DNA of 64,000 bases from Oscheius sp. JU75 (Eukaryota; Nematoda; Chromadorea; Rhabditida; Rhabditidae): the NCBI GenBank assembly GCA_037178855.1, contig JASJZC010000006.1, forward strand, positions 6,448,001 through 6,512,000, in the 5' to 3' direction. Made by a program: the position numbers and the translations under genes. The notes beneath the pieces are model-generated. The model did not search any database and was not told the origin of the DNA. It saw only the letters and a program-made list of their open reading frames with translations. This document shows positions 21,423 to 32,268 of the stretch, piece after piece; the stretch's first letter is position 1; every line of letters begins with the position of its first letter.

Positions 21423-23805
21423 ATGGAAGAAAGTCAGCCGCTTCGACCAGCATTGTTTGTGTCTCGTTTTCATTTCGAAAAAGATACCTATGCTCATCAG
21501 GGCACGGTTGCCAGTTCAACATTTTACACTTCCGATTTTTTGAACGGATATACTTCAGAGTATTCATTTGCCCGAAAGTTCTCGCACATGCTCTTTTGAC
21601 TCTTCTATATTTTACGATTTCTAAAAAAGCATTGAAGTATTAGTTTTCAAGCTCAGTTAAAAATTTTCGTTTTCTTCTTTTGTCATTCAAATCTCGACGA
21701 ACTTTCGAGACTGACCAGGGGAATCTTAGATGAATTCAGTTCAGATTTTGTCTGTAAAACAAAAATAATAGGGTTTATGTAGGAAGAAGTAAAGTTTGGG
21801 CGCCAAAACTCTTGTACTTCTAATCTTCATTCCACTAGGCTCAGAATGGTCTTGTTCTTTCGATTCGCTAGAGTCTTGTCGTAAATGCAATTGATTCCGC
21901 AATCATTATCTTCACACGAGGTGCGAGCAAAACGGTCATCAATATTTATTACCGACTCGACATTATTGTCTGTTCAGAAAACAGTCCTACTTGGCCACGG
22001 CCCAAGACGATTTCCATTGTCACGATGACGTCGAATCAAGAGACAACCTCAGCAACAGTAAGGCCAGAAGAATCTTGTGGCTGTCAGTAGGAATATGTCT
22101 CTTTTTCATGGCCTGCGAGGTTGTCGGAGGTCTTTTGGCCAATTCGTTGGCGATTGTGACCGACGCTGCTCATCTGGTTAGTCTCAACCATTTTCAGAAA
22201 TTTTCTTGTTTAGGCGACTGACTTTGCATCAATGCTGATCTCCCTGTTTTCTCTGTATATTGCTGCTCGACCGCCGTCTAGACGAATGAGCTTCGGATTC
22301 CATCGGGCTGGTATGTTCTAGTATCGAGTCTTATCGTTAATGTTCGGGGTGAGATGTTGACACAGATTGGAAAGGGATTATGGAGGTGGTGGCGGGAAAA
22401 GGACTGATAATTGGAGGGCGAAAGGGTGATGACAAAGTACTGAACAATTTTACGACAGGGAAGAGATTAGGCAAGGAGAGAGACAGAGAGAGTAACAAAG
22501 GTTTCAGAGGTTCTGGGAGCCTTCTTCTCTGTCTTTCTCATCTGGATCGTCACTGGATTCCTCGTCTACGCTGCCGTTGACCGGATAATTCGCGGCGAAC
22601 ATGAAGTCGATGCCCCGATCATGGCCATCACCGCTGCTCTCGGTGTACTAGTCAACTTAATGTAACTCATTGCGTCTGTTTCCATTACTATTTCCTTCAG
22701 AATGGGCGCCCTTCTCTATTTCGGTGGCCACACTCATTCTCATGGTTTTGGTGGTCACCAGCATGGACACTCTCACGACAGTCATGGTCACACTCACGAT
22801 GACCTGGAAAGCGAAGGTTTGACAGTCATTGTAGGTAGACTGAGAAAAGTTACAGATTCGGCCGATCATTCGCCAAATATCAATGTCAGAGCGGCATTCA
22901 TTCACGTTCTAGGTGATCTGATCCAAAGCGTTGGCGTTCTTTTCGCTGCTCTTCTCATTTTCTTCTTTCCCAACTTGACAATTGTGGATCCAATCTGTAC
23001 GTTGATGTTCTCAATCATCGTTTTGGGCACGACAATCTATATTCTGAGAGACGCCATGGTAGTGCTGCTCGAAGGTGAGTTCAATTGTTAGATTCTGTCT
23101 GTTGGATTCATCGACACTGATCGCATTTGATTGGGGTAGTCTATCTGAAGTCTGTATGGAACGATATTACCAATTGCGTTGTATGCACAACCAGTCGCTT
23201 ACACTTCTGACGGATCAACCAGTACTCTTTGGAACTGTTTGGCTTTCTTCAAATTCTTCTTGTCAACTCTAATCCTTGATAATATTTGACAAATAGTCCA
23301 CACACATTTGTCAAGTGTTATCCCAGATTAGAGTGGACATGTGTAACACATCAAATGCCGATTGTAAAGGTAGGATAATTGGAGTTAGAAGTAACAAGTC
23401 AAGTTGAGTCAGTAAAGTTAGTCGGAGAAAAGTTAGTCTGTGAAAGAATATTGCTCATATTTTAGGAACTTCTGTTTCCAGGCAGACCATCGAATATAGA
23501 CTTTGCCAAAGTCATAACCTCCTTGGAAAATATCGACGGTGTCAAAAAGGTGCACGACTTAAGGATATGGGCACTGACCATGGATAAGGCAAGTTCATTT
23601 GACCAACAAGAACAAATCAACGGGGGAATGCTTGCAGGTAGCAGTGTCAGCTCATCTGGAGGTCGCCGATCCGGCAGCCTCTCAAACCGTGCTCAAGACA
23701 ACTCGGGCCATGTTGCGTCGAGAATTTGGGGTGCACGAGTGCACGGTTCAGATTGAGACTTTTAGGGACACGGACTGCGGCAAGTGCGATATGCCAGTAC
23801 GGTAG
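21423..23805 (+). CDS. CDF zinc transporter (ZnT2/3/8-like)
   Basis: Exons 21423-21454 (tentative), 21978-22176, 22214-22310, 22508-22661, 22701-23074, 23482-23588, 23638-23805; about 376 aa. It should move Zn2+ out of the cytosol into vesicles or out of the cell in exchange for H+. Six TM segments are visible. Zinc-site HxxxD pairs occur in TM2 (TDAAHLATDF) and TM5 (AFIHVLGDLIQS). The TM4-TM5 loop is His-rich (HTHSHGFGGHQHGHSHDSHG). The C-terminal cytoplasmic domain has VKKVHDLRIWALTMDK and ends CGKCDMPVR. The proposed first exon encodes MEESQPLRPA, with an acidic dileucine-like sorting signal; its donor is weak. 22817-22855 (39 nt, no stop) may be an intron, which would shorten the protein by 13 aa. 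Intron 23589-23637 has a GC donor. Confidence 0.9.
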
Positions 23806-23827
23806 AGAGTGGATGTGTACAAAGTAT

Positions 23828-23833
23828 AATAAA
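23828..23833 (+). terminator. Poly(A) signal AATAAA of the zinc transporter
   Basis: AATAAA 23 nt past the transporter stop and only one base from the stop codon of the opposing carboxylesterase, so the transporter 3' end is antisense to the esterase last exon. Confidence 0.7.
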
Positions 23834-23834
23834 G

Positions 23835-26383
23835 TTACGATCGAGGAATGACGATGTTGTCGAAGGGTTTTGCCCGAGTGGCACGGCAGCAACGATAGAT
23901 GAAGTAGATCATAATGCACCAGATCAGGATGACGAGGAGAATTGAGAGAGTCCAGAGGGCGAACCAGGATCGCGTGTAGGCTGCCAACTGAAAACATTGA
24001 TTGAGCTGATGTCTCCTGTTTTATCTTTTTATACCTCCATCTGTCTCTTACCTGCGCTCTCTCTTCACTGGTCAGATCCGCATCCGGATCTACGATTCCC
24101 TCTTGATCTTTCGGAATGAACTTGCTCATCAGAACCACTTCATTGTTCCAGAAGCTCGGATTCGGAAAATGGATCTCTCCTTGAATAACCCTAAACCTCG
24201 TTGAGAAATACTTGTAAAACTAATATTACTTGGGCGGAAGTTGAAGAGAGGCGTATTCCGAAGCATTTTCAAAGACGGGCCAGTCAAACTTTTGAGTTGA
24301 CGGCTTTCCAGTCTTGATAAAGTTGGTGATGGAGTTTGTCAACAACTTGGCCATCGCCTCGTCTTTTTTCGTAAAAGGTCTGACTTCGAAGTTCGAGCTG
24401 TAGCCACGACTGAAGATGAAGGCATGGTCCAATCCGTGGAATGCCTCAACTTTCCGACCTAGAAAAAGAAAATTTAGATTGTATGAGATTCTTGCCTGGC
24501 CCAGTGAGTTCCTTTCTCTGGATAGAAACTGGATCCTTTCCAAAGAGGCTAAAAGTCTTCTTGTCTTCCTCGTAGATGGGACTCTCCGGTACGTAGTCGA
24601 AACTGTAGGCGTAAACAGTTTGTCCGTTCTCGACGTAGGCATTGATCTCCCGTTGGCAGGGAGCAACAAACTCGATGTCAGCTTCCAGCTGGAATATTGA
24701 AATCTCTTGACTCTCGCTATCTAATCGCTTTGTAACCATGACTAAACTAGAACGCGTATTCAATCCATCTGTCACTCAAAATGTAACCCTCGACTTACCT
24801 CTTGAAGTTTTGAGACGACCCGACTAGTCTCAAATGTATTGGACGGATCCAACATATATCTTCCGAAAGTGGTGTTGGAAATCAGCCTTAGGGTCTGATT
24901 TGTCAGTCTCTCTGGGGTGGTCAGGTGGAAAGAGCTGTCCACGATTCTGTAGACACTCTCGGCTGTCTCCTCTTCATTCAGAGATAAGTTCCTGTGGAGA
25001 TTATAGTACTGAGCTGAATTTCGAGCCCTCCAAGTAGTCAAAGAGACCTTACATTTCTTGTGAGCCCATTCCTTCTTGGCCACTCCTGTTAGAATGGGCA
25101 TTCGGGCATACTTTCCCAAATTCGTACCAGAAGCCAGCACCAGTTCGTTGTCGACAATCATCTTCGAAACTCCCAGCTCAATGGCCAATGCTTTTCGGAA
25201 AAGAGGGGACGAGAAGTTCAGCTGCTTCCGAAGACAGTCAATTTGCTGCTGACTGGTCATATCAGCCTAAATTTTTAAACTGACTGAAATGATCAAGACC
25301 TACAGTGAGACAAGTAATCTTCTGTTCCTGATAGTTACAGTGTTTTGGGATCTGTTCTTGGCTATATTCTTCCCCTACAATTTCCGAGGCATCTTCTTCT
25401 GGAATGGATTTTTCGCATCGGAGATACGAGACCAGATTATCGACACTCCATTGCGGAACACCATGTCGATGAATGGCCCAGCCAGCCATTGAAGATCCAC
25501 TCATTATGATGGCTTGATGGACGAGACCTGAAAACTTTCTGTGTTTTCTGGATAAAAATAAGTCATACCTTCAGTTTTCGGCGTCAGTGCTAGTAGACTG
25601 GCGGCTGCTCCTCCGGCACTCTCTCCCATTACAGTAACCCGGTTGGGATCACCGTTGAACTGTTTGATGTTGGCTTGAATCCATTGGAGAGCCAGGACCT
25701 GGAAAGGAGTAATAAAAAAGAAAGAAAATAACAACCATATCCCAGATTCCGAGGTTTCCCTCAACCTTCTGTCCGTCAAAATTGTTAATGAAGCCCAAAG
25801 GACCGAGACGGTAGTTAATTGTAACGAGGGTTACTCCCTTGAAAACTATATTCTTCGCGGCTACTTCCATGTCAATTCCGGTGTCTGCAGAACCTGCCAG
25901 GAAGGAACCGCCATGGATCCAGACCAAGATGGGGAAGACCTTGGATTCGTCCTCATAATCCTGTATTTGATGGTGAGAGAAACAAAGAGACAGTAAACTC
26001 ACGTGTGGACTAAAAACATTCAGGTAGAGACAATCCTCGCTCTCCCGTTTCATATTTGCAGAGCTGAACTTGTCATTTCTGTGGAAGTCCATGAACTGGA
26101 GACAGGGAGGTCCATACTCTACAGCTGCAAGTTCTTGGTGCCACCGGGATTTTTTCACTGGTTTCTGTAATAGAACAGTTGTTTTCTCCAGAAAACTAAC
26201 TCGAAATCTCAAGTCACCAATGGGGGGCTCTGCATAAGGAATACCACGAAAAATTTGAATCAGCCGGCCATCAATATTGTAGATTTTGCCTTTGACAAGG
26301 CCCTGCTCGACCCATACGGATCTGGACTTTTCGAGAGCTTGTGAGAGACAGTTAGGAATAAATAGTAGAAGAATTAACATCAT
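23835..26383 (-). CDS. Type-B carboxylesterase with C-terminal membrane anchor
   Basis: Eleven exons: 26383-26201, 26164-26003, 25960-25736, 25698-25569, 25527-25304, 25266-25053, 25013-24799, 24688-24496, 24458-24230, 24190-24052, 23987-23835; about 688 aa. It hydrolyses carboxylic esters, substrate unknown. A signal peptide (MMLILLLFIPNCLSQA) leads to FRGIPYAEPPIGDLRF, EDCLYLNVFSP, WIHGGSF (oxyanion hole), TINYRLGPLGF and the nucleophile elbow GESAGG (~S217). The acid is probably the Glu in GVAKKEW; the His is in EAFHGLDHAF. The last exon carries a hydrophobic segment (WTLSILLVILIWCIMIYFI) and a short basic tail, so it is a type I membrane protein, unlike the soluble gut esterases. Intron 24459-24495 has a GC donor; three introns are exactly 37 nt. 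Confidence 0.93.
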
Positions 26384-26796
26384 CTCATAGTTCCAAAAGA
26401 CAAAAAAAATCTAAGGAAAAAACAGTGGAAGTTTTGACGGGAGATGTCACCTGCTGTTGCGGTGTAAAATGAAATTTCCGCCGAACTGCTCCTCCTCTTG
26501 AGATTACTGGGTTCAGAAAAGAAGGATAGAACTTTTATGAGGAGGGCTGGTGGACCAATTGTAGGGGAAGACGAATTGACTGGGCTCTGGGTTCCGGATG
26601 AAGACAACTGTTCCGTGTGCTAGATGGATCATTACACCCTCAGGCCACTGAGCTATTATGACGAGTGGCGCAACAGAGTCGAGCTGTTGGACAAGGGGGC
26701 TGATCAGGACAAGTGTCTTATGTGTCAGTGGTCTGTCTAGAAACCCGGACAGTGGCTACAGGTTGAAGAATAGTAGAAAGACGAAAGCCCGGAACT
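26384..26796. other. Intergenic, no gene recognised
   Basis: Short region between the carboxylesterase start and the ShK gene 3' end. A 75-codon Ser-rich minus-strand ORF (26380-26607) overlaps the esterase ATG and looks accidental. Confidence 0.5.
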
Positions 26797-26802
26797 TTTA
26801 TT
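26797..26802 (-). terminator. Poly(A) signal AATAAA of the ShK-domain gene
   Basis: AATAAA on the minus strand, 71 nt beyond the stop codon at 26873. Confidence 0.6.
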
Positions 26803-26872
26803 GAATGGCTGGTCAGGCCACAAGAATCTGTCCATCAAGTCTACCCACTATATAAGTTGTATCACATTTTTC

Positions 26873-27673
26873 TTAGCAGAATCCGCATGGTCTTCCACAG
26901 TATTCGATGATCTGCTTTCTATCATAGAAGGCATTAGTGCAGAAGTTGTTTCTGATCCAGTTAGCACAGCTGAATGTAGCGTTACAGGGCAAGAAACAGC
27001 AGGTCTTACTTGACATTGTTACCACAAGTTGTGGGTCTGGGTGTGGTGACTACAGCTACTCTGGGTGTGGTGGCTACAGCTGCCGGAGTGGTCGAGCAGA
27101 GACCGCAAGTACGTTGGCAGTTTTCGGCCACGAAGGCTTCCATTCCGAAGGTGCTACAGATTGTGGGCTGGCTGGAACAGTATGGGACTGCGTCGACACA
27201 TCCTCCTTCGAGACAGAGACCGCAGACGTTAGGACAGCTCTGAGCAATCTGGACACGCCATTTGGGGTCGGTGCATTGGTCTTGTGTGATACGAGAACAG
27301 TCGAGAGAGGGAGCTGAAAATACCATTTGGAGAAAATTATTTGGAACCAACTTCTAGAATTCTCGCAATTGTAGGCGGGGGTCTGACAACAGAATCCACA
27401 GTACTTGGCACATGTAGAGATGGCAACTTTCTTGGCACTCTCACTGGGTGCTCCACTCAGTTGGAAGCACTTCAATTGACGTTCAGTAGTGGTTCCAGCC
27501 TTGACTCCGTCAGCTGGAGTCTCGCCAGAGAACAAGACCTTACAGAGTTCGTCGTCCTGAGCATTGTTGCAGACCACGGCTTGAGGCGCGTAGGATCCAC
27601 CGGCAGTGCAGTTGAGATCGAGGATGGCCATGGAGAGGAGAGGGAGAGTGGAGAAGATGACCAGATTGAACAT
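26873..27673 (-). CDS. Secreted ShK (ShKT)-domain protein
   Basis: Exons 27673-27352, 27313-27010, 26969-26873; 240 aa. A signal peptide (MFNLVIFSTLPLLSMA) precedes a Cys-containing N-terminal module ending STCAKYCGFC, then two or more six-Cys ShK-like units (one ending SCPNVCGLC, the next NCQRTCGLC), a Thr/Pro linker (TTPAAVATTPRVAVVTTPRP) and a last unit ending EYCGRPCGFC. ShK modules were named after sea-anemone channel blockers but are abundant in ordinary nematode secreted, cuticular and mucin-like proteins; nothing here shows toxicity. Introns are 38 and 40 nt. A TATA box sits 35 nt upstream of the ATG. Confidence 0.88.
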
Positions 27674-27707
27674 GGTGAGCGAATGATTATCAGCTTGATT
27701 GAGAGGG

Positions 27708-27714
27708 TTTTATA
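27708..27714 (-). promoter_or_regulatory. TATA box of the ShK-domain gene
   Basis: TATAAAA on the minus strand, 35 nt upstream of the start codon at 27673. Confidence 0.6.
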
Positions 27715-28826
27715 GTGGAAGACGCCCACTTTTGGGCAGATGTTTCAATATAACGGGGTGGGATAAAGTTCCATTGTTCTCCACGACTGTATGCAGCCAG
27801 AGTTTGCAAAACGTGGATTTGAGGGAATTGACAAAAACGACTGTATCGATGACGATCCGCGACATGTTTGGAAACTTAATGGAGCTGTAGTACGAAATCG
27901 GTGATTCATTTGGATCTACACAGTTTCTACTTTTACATGAGCGATCAAAGTTCGCATCGAACTCCTCATATCCAAAAAGCCATCTTGATCCATTTGTTGT
28001 ATGTAAAAGACATGTTCTACTCCTTCCAACCTCAGCATCCAACATCTGAAAGCAACAGTGGTCTTCAGTTGCCATTTGATTTCTCTTTTTCCGTTTCACT
28101 CTGTTTCACCGACAACATATGGCGTCTTGTTGTAGATGTCAGACATCATACCAGTCAACTAATCGTATAGTTAAAAATTGGTGGTGATATTGGCACAATC
28201 TGACTGGAAGATGGTGAAATATCCTATTTGCCCTTTCTTTTGAAACCAGTGAATCCTAATCATAGGTCAAACCTTGGCTTCAGTTTGAATCTGCTGTACA
28301 AGTGACTTTTGTACGGCAATAATTTCACGGTTGTGGACTAGTCACAAATCGATTTAACCGGGGTTTAACCTTGGCAAACCTAAACGTGTAGCTGTTGGTC
28401 CGGCGGGGCCTCCGTAAGATTTTGCATGACGACACCAATGCTAATAGCAATGCGATATTACAAGAAATGCAAAAATGAGTTTATTAACAAGCTACATCAA
28501 TGATAAATGGGGGCCTATTTTCTTTTACTGACGAATTATCTGAAAAATAGCTATTTTTTCGAACTCAAGAACAACTTACCGCTTCCCCGATCTTCTCGCA
28601 CCTGTTGGGACAATCCTAAGCAATTTTCATCAGTCGATAACGCTGCAATTGAGATCTTGTTCATAGCGGCGAACCTTTCGATGTTTTTTGGAGCTTCTGT
28701 AACAAGAAACTTATTTTGAACGAACATACCTTTACCATGTAACACCGGGTCAAAAAGCTTTTTTCTAGCAGTGGAGTCAATTTGACATCATGTAAGGATG
28801 CTGAAGTATTGAATATGTTTGATATG
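27715..28826. other. Intergenic, no supported gene
   Basis: Contains ORFs of up to ~130 codons on the minus strand (27710-28099) and 89 on the plus strand (27901-28170), overlapping each other, without domains or splice structure. I see no gene. Confidence 0.4.
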
Positions 28827-29497
28827 TTAAAGCGAGTGTCCGGACTTTTTTTCGACTATGTGTTCTGAAATAGGTCTTGTAGAGAAAAACGCGCTGATTA
28901 CGGGAGTGTACCTCTTTTTTGTTTTATCATCGATGATCACCAGCATAGAAGCCCGCAAAGTTGCTACTCCAGAACAAAAGTTACCATTTGCCGAGAAGCT
29001 TTCTCGGCAGTACTTGTCAGCCTTGTCTCGACAAGTCACGCGCTTTTTGGCAAGTCAAGGCTAGTTCCAGAAAAAATATTAATCAGTCGTAATTGTTGCT
29101 TCTGGTAGCATGTTGCTCCTTTATTTCTAAACAACTACTCAGAATAGAAGTTGAATGCATTCCAATTGCTTCAGAAACAAATCTACCCCGGTTTAGGGCG
29201 TCCAGTTATCTCCTCCACAGTTTGAACTTCATAGACAAGAGGTTTTCACCCAAAATAATTTCTAAAGATACTCTTATGGAATGAGGTTGTCTCGTTTTTA
29301 CTTGTGGAACAGTTTCACCTGATATGGTACTTCGAAACTAATGTTACGTCTCATTTCTGACTCAAAAAGGCTCAACCTTGCATCTTGAATAAGTTGCAGA
29401 AACTGAAAGCCAGTGCAATCTCGACTTGCTACGACTTGTCAAATTACCTGAATTTTAACTTTTGCGGACTAGAAAAGGGACCGGACACTCGCTTTAA
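28827..29497. mobile_element. TTAA-flanked terminal-inverted-repeat element (MITE)
   Basis: The left end reads TTAAAGCGAGTGTCCGG (28827-28843) and the right end is its exact reverse complement (29481-29497). The 671-bp interior has only short ORFs, so it is non-autonomous. The outermost TTAA could be the target duplication of a piggyBac-type transposase; a TA duplication (Tc1/mariner-type) fits equally well. The interior also has short self-complementary stretches (e.g. around 28995-29060). Confidence 0.7.
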
Positions 29498-30049
29498 AGG
29501 AAAAAAAGATGAAGAGGAGAGGACAATAAAAAAGGAATGATTTTGGTAGGATGGGACGACAGGGGCCTGGGAGCATACTGTAGTTCAAACACAGCTGCGA
29601 TGACGGTGAATACTAGTGATTGCGAGCTTTTAAATGAAAGAAACGAAAAGATTTTCAGTAAAACCAGATGAAAATTTGAATGATTAAAAGAAGAGCTAGC
29701 TGAAATAGAAAATGATACTATCACATTACCATCGCGTTAATGTGTATCCGTGGCTAAGGTTTCTGTAATACATTTAAACTATAAATTATAACTCTGACGA
29801 GAGATAAGACAGCAACTTCGCTCTCACCTAAATTCTTACTCTAATAAATGGGAGCACTCGTCCAGGCTAATAAAGGAGCACAACTCTCCGGCACGGAAGT
29901 AAAACTTTCAGGATAGGCAAAGGATGCCCGTTTGCGGCACAAGTCAAGAGTAATTCCAGATAGAACTCTTAAATGTTTGTAGTCTTTCTTGTCAATTGTT
30001 ATCCATGATAAGAGTTGATATGTGAAGCCACAAGAAAACCGGACAATCT

Positions 30050-30231
30050 TTCTACTACTAAAACGCAATGGTGTCTGTCAGGCCGTCCATCTGTCACCAC
30101 CATTAAGCCAAAAAGCTGGCAAGACATGTCAAGAGTTGGCAAATCAGCTTTGGGGGTAAATTGGGAACCATGGGAGAAGCGGCGTAGCCGCCTGTTGTCA
30201 ATGCTAAGTCAAGGCTAAGGAACAGCGAAGT
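30050..30231 (+). repeat. Dispersed repeat family R1, copy 1
   Basis: Starts with CTACTACTAAAACGCAATGG, then TGTCTGTC and GTCC/GTCT runs, AAAAAGCTGGCAAGA, and GCGGCGTAGCCGCCTG. The same order of blocks recurs at 41205, 45415, 46160 (reverse), 62480 (reverse) and partly at 52365. It carries no ORF. Confidence 0.65.
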
Positions 30232-30532
30232 AGTAGTTTGCCGGGCTGTGTTCACTTATTTTGCGCCCAATAAGTGCATATTGTGGGGGCTGCAAATCTG
30301 CCGCGCTGGAGGGGAGCAAACAAAAAAAACGTCTGTTCTCACCATAGAGCAAATCAAGCTACATAAATTTATTCGTCATTCTACTGTCGTCTTCTAGAGG
30401 ATGATAAATCAAGAAATTGGTGGTCATGGAAAATACTCTTCAATCATGTGTACAGCTTCCTAGAGTGTTCTGTATGTCCATATACTGTGATGCAGACGAG
30501 ATTCTCAGCATGATGTGTCTTTTGTCTAACAA
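30232..30532 (+). repeat. 300-bp direct duplication, copy A
   Basis: Runs from TTTGCCGGGCTGTG to GTCTAACAATCG and matches copy B (30943-31223) over nearly its full length with scattered substitutions and a ~20-bp indel near the left end. Non-coding in both copies. Confidence 0.85.
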
Positions 30533-30942
30533 TCGTTTCAGAGGGAGAAATAGTTTCAAGCGGTGCCTTTTAGAGATAAAGAGATTATATAAAATCGAGC
30601 CAATTTCCACCGTGTCCATCTCTTATAGAATCAAATATATTCACGTCATTTAAAAAACGAAGCATCTTTATGAGAACTTCACGCAGGCGAAGTGTTGGCT
30701 CAGCCGGAAACATCATTTTCCAGAGAGACATTCCCATATTTACAAAATGACATCATTTGCTGAATTATTCTTACTAACGGAAGAGTTGTAGAACTAAAAA
30801 CTACAGTATCAACTTATAGGTAGTATGAGAAACGGACAGGGCCCAAAAAACAGGCTTTTATTTTATGCTTTTAAACATTCCCCATTCCAGCAGCCCTGAA
30901 CCCACCCCACGCATACACAAATACACTATCAAAAGTGATAAT

Positions 30943-31223
30943 TTGCCGGGCTGTGTCCACTTTTTTGCACAGTGCATATTGTGGGCGCTGCAGCGCTGGA
31001 GGGGAGCAAACAAAAAGAAAGTCTGTTCTCACTATAGAGCGAATCAAGCTACATAAATTCATTCGTCATTCTACTATCGCCTTCTAAGGGATGATGAATC
31101 CAGAAGTTGGTGGTTATGGAAAAAGCTCTGCAATCATGTGTACAGTTTCCTAGAGAGTTCTGTATGTCCGTATACTGTGATGTAGACGAGATTCTCAGCA
31201 TGTTGTCTATTGTCTAACAATCG
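30943..31223 (+). repeat. 300-bp direct duplication, copy B
   Basis: Second copy, ~710 bp downstream of copy A, just past the 3' end of the first LAPTM4-like gene (which reads leftward and ends at 31327). The two share ATCAAGCTACATAAATT, CAATCATGTGTACAG and TACTGTGATG blocks. Confidence 0.85.
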
Positions 31224-31326
31224 AGATGTCTCTCGTTTAATTCATGAATTATTTTTGTTACGACAATGCTTTATAAATACATCGGAAACTATCCGGTCAC
31301 ATGGCACATCTTAAGAAACGAGTCTT

Positions 31327-32268
31327 TTAAACGTCTTCCTTCTTCGAGTACGCAGGGGGAGCCTCAAACTCTCCACTTTGAGCCGGGGGCGGATAGGGAG
31401 CCTGGACCAGGATGACAGCTCCACTATGGTTGCGGTACATCTCGTAGTCCTTCAGGTAGGTGTAGCAACGCTTGACGATGTTAAAAAACCAATAGTTGAG
31501 GGCGACACAAATGGCGACAATGGCACATATGATGACGAGGGCCATGATGGCGACTGTAAAATGTTTTAAGACTGAAAAAAAGGGAATCTTACCGGAAACA
31601 TTTCCACTGCTTTGGTTTCCAAGCTCAGGACGGGCAGTCTTTTGAAAGTTTTAGTCTTTTGAGAAAGTGACAAAGAGCAACAAAGAGACAGAAACCAACT
31701 CACGATGTAATCGATGATTTGAACGCTCATGAAAAGCGAGCCGAAGACCATAAACACAAAAAGCAGGGTCACGAGGGCACAGGCGATTCCCATGAGGACG
31801 ACAAAGGGCAGTACGTAGCGAGGATTCAGCTGCTTGATTCCGACGAACAGCATGACAACGCAGACGATTTGAGCGATTTGTACGAGAATCTGAAACAAGT
31901 ATGCCCAGGAACTTGAGATTTGCCCTGCGGATAATTAGTGCTCACACTAAATATCCAGCAGAGCAAATCAGAACACAGAACACCGCGATAACTTTGCCAA
32001 CAACGGTGTGTGCTACATTTGCTCCAAAATCGGATCCGAAATAGAAAACACTTACCGCTCCAGGATTGGATAATGATCCGAGAAAGTTGATAACTAGCCC
32101 GATGGCCGTAATGACTCCAACGGTATAGGCACCAGTCTAAAAAATAAAAATAGAAAAAAAGTAAATAAATCTCACCAGAGCATGAACGGGGCCGCAGCAG
32201 CAACAGTTCTCACACATGTACCTTTTGTCGTAGTGGTTGAAGCCATCGTTTACAGGAACCGGCTTCAT
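31327..32268 (-). CDS. LAPTM4-like lysosomal/endosomal four-TM protein, paralogue 1
   Basis: Exons 32268-32176, 32136-32056, 31889-31704, 31638-31593, 31553-31327; 210 aa. Family members (LAPTM4/5, Mtp) sit in late endosomes and lysosomes and recruit Nedd4 ubiquitin ligases and lipid or amino-acid transport machinery. Seen: a Cys-rich N-terminus (CENCCCCGPVH), four hydrophobic segments, a luminal stretch with two N-glycosylation sequons (NQSSGNVS), NYWFFNIVKRCYTYLKDYEMY after TM4, and a C-terminal tail with EAPPAYS, i.e. a PPxY motif for WW domains. Paralogue 2 at 34.4-35.2 kb has the same exon structure, so the pair arose by tandem duplication. Confidence 0.85.

Noticed and set aside
23647-24138. 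163-codon minus-strand ORF
   Set aside because: It joins a carboxylesterase exon in frame at its start, then reads through an intron and antisense to the zinc transporter.
26380-26607. Ser-rich minus-strand ORF upstream of the carboxylesterase
   Set aside because: Overlaps the esterase ATG in another frame and lacks any support.
26937-27715. Plus-strand ORFs of 124-126 codons
   Set aside because: Antisense of the Cys-rich ShK gene; low-complexity shadow.
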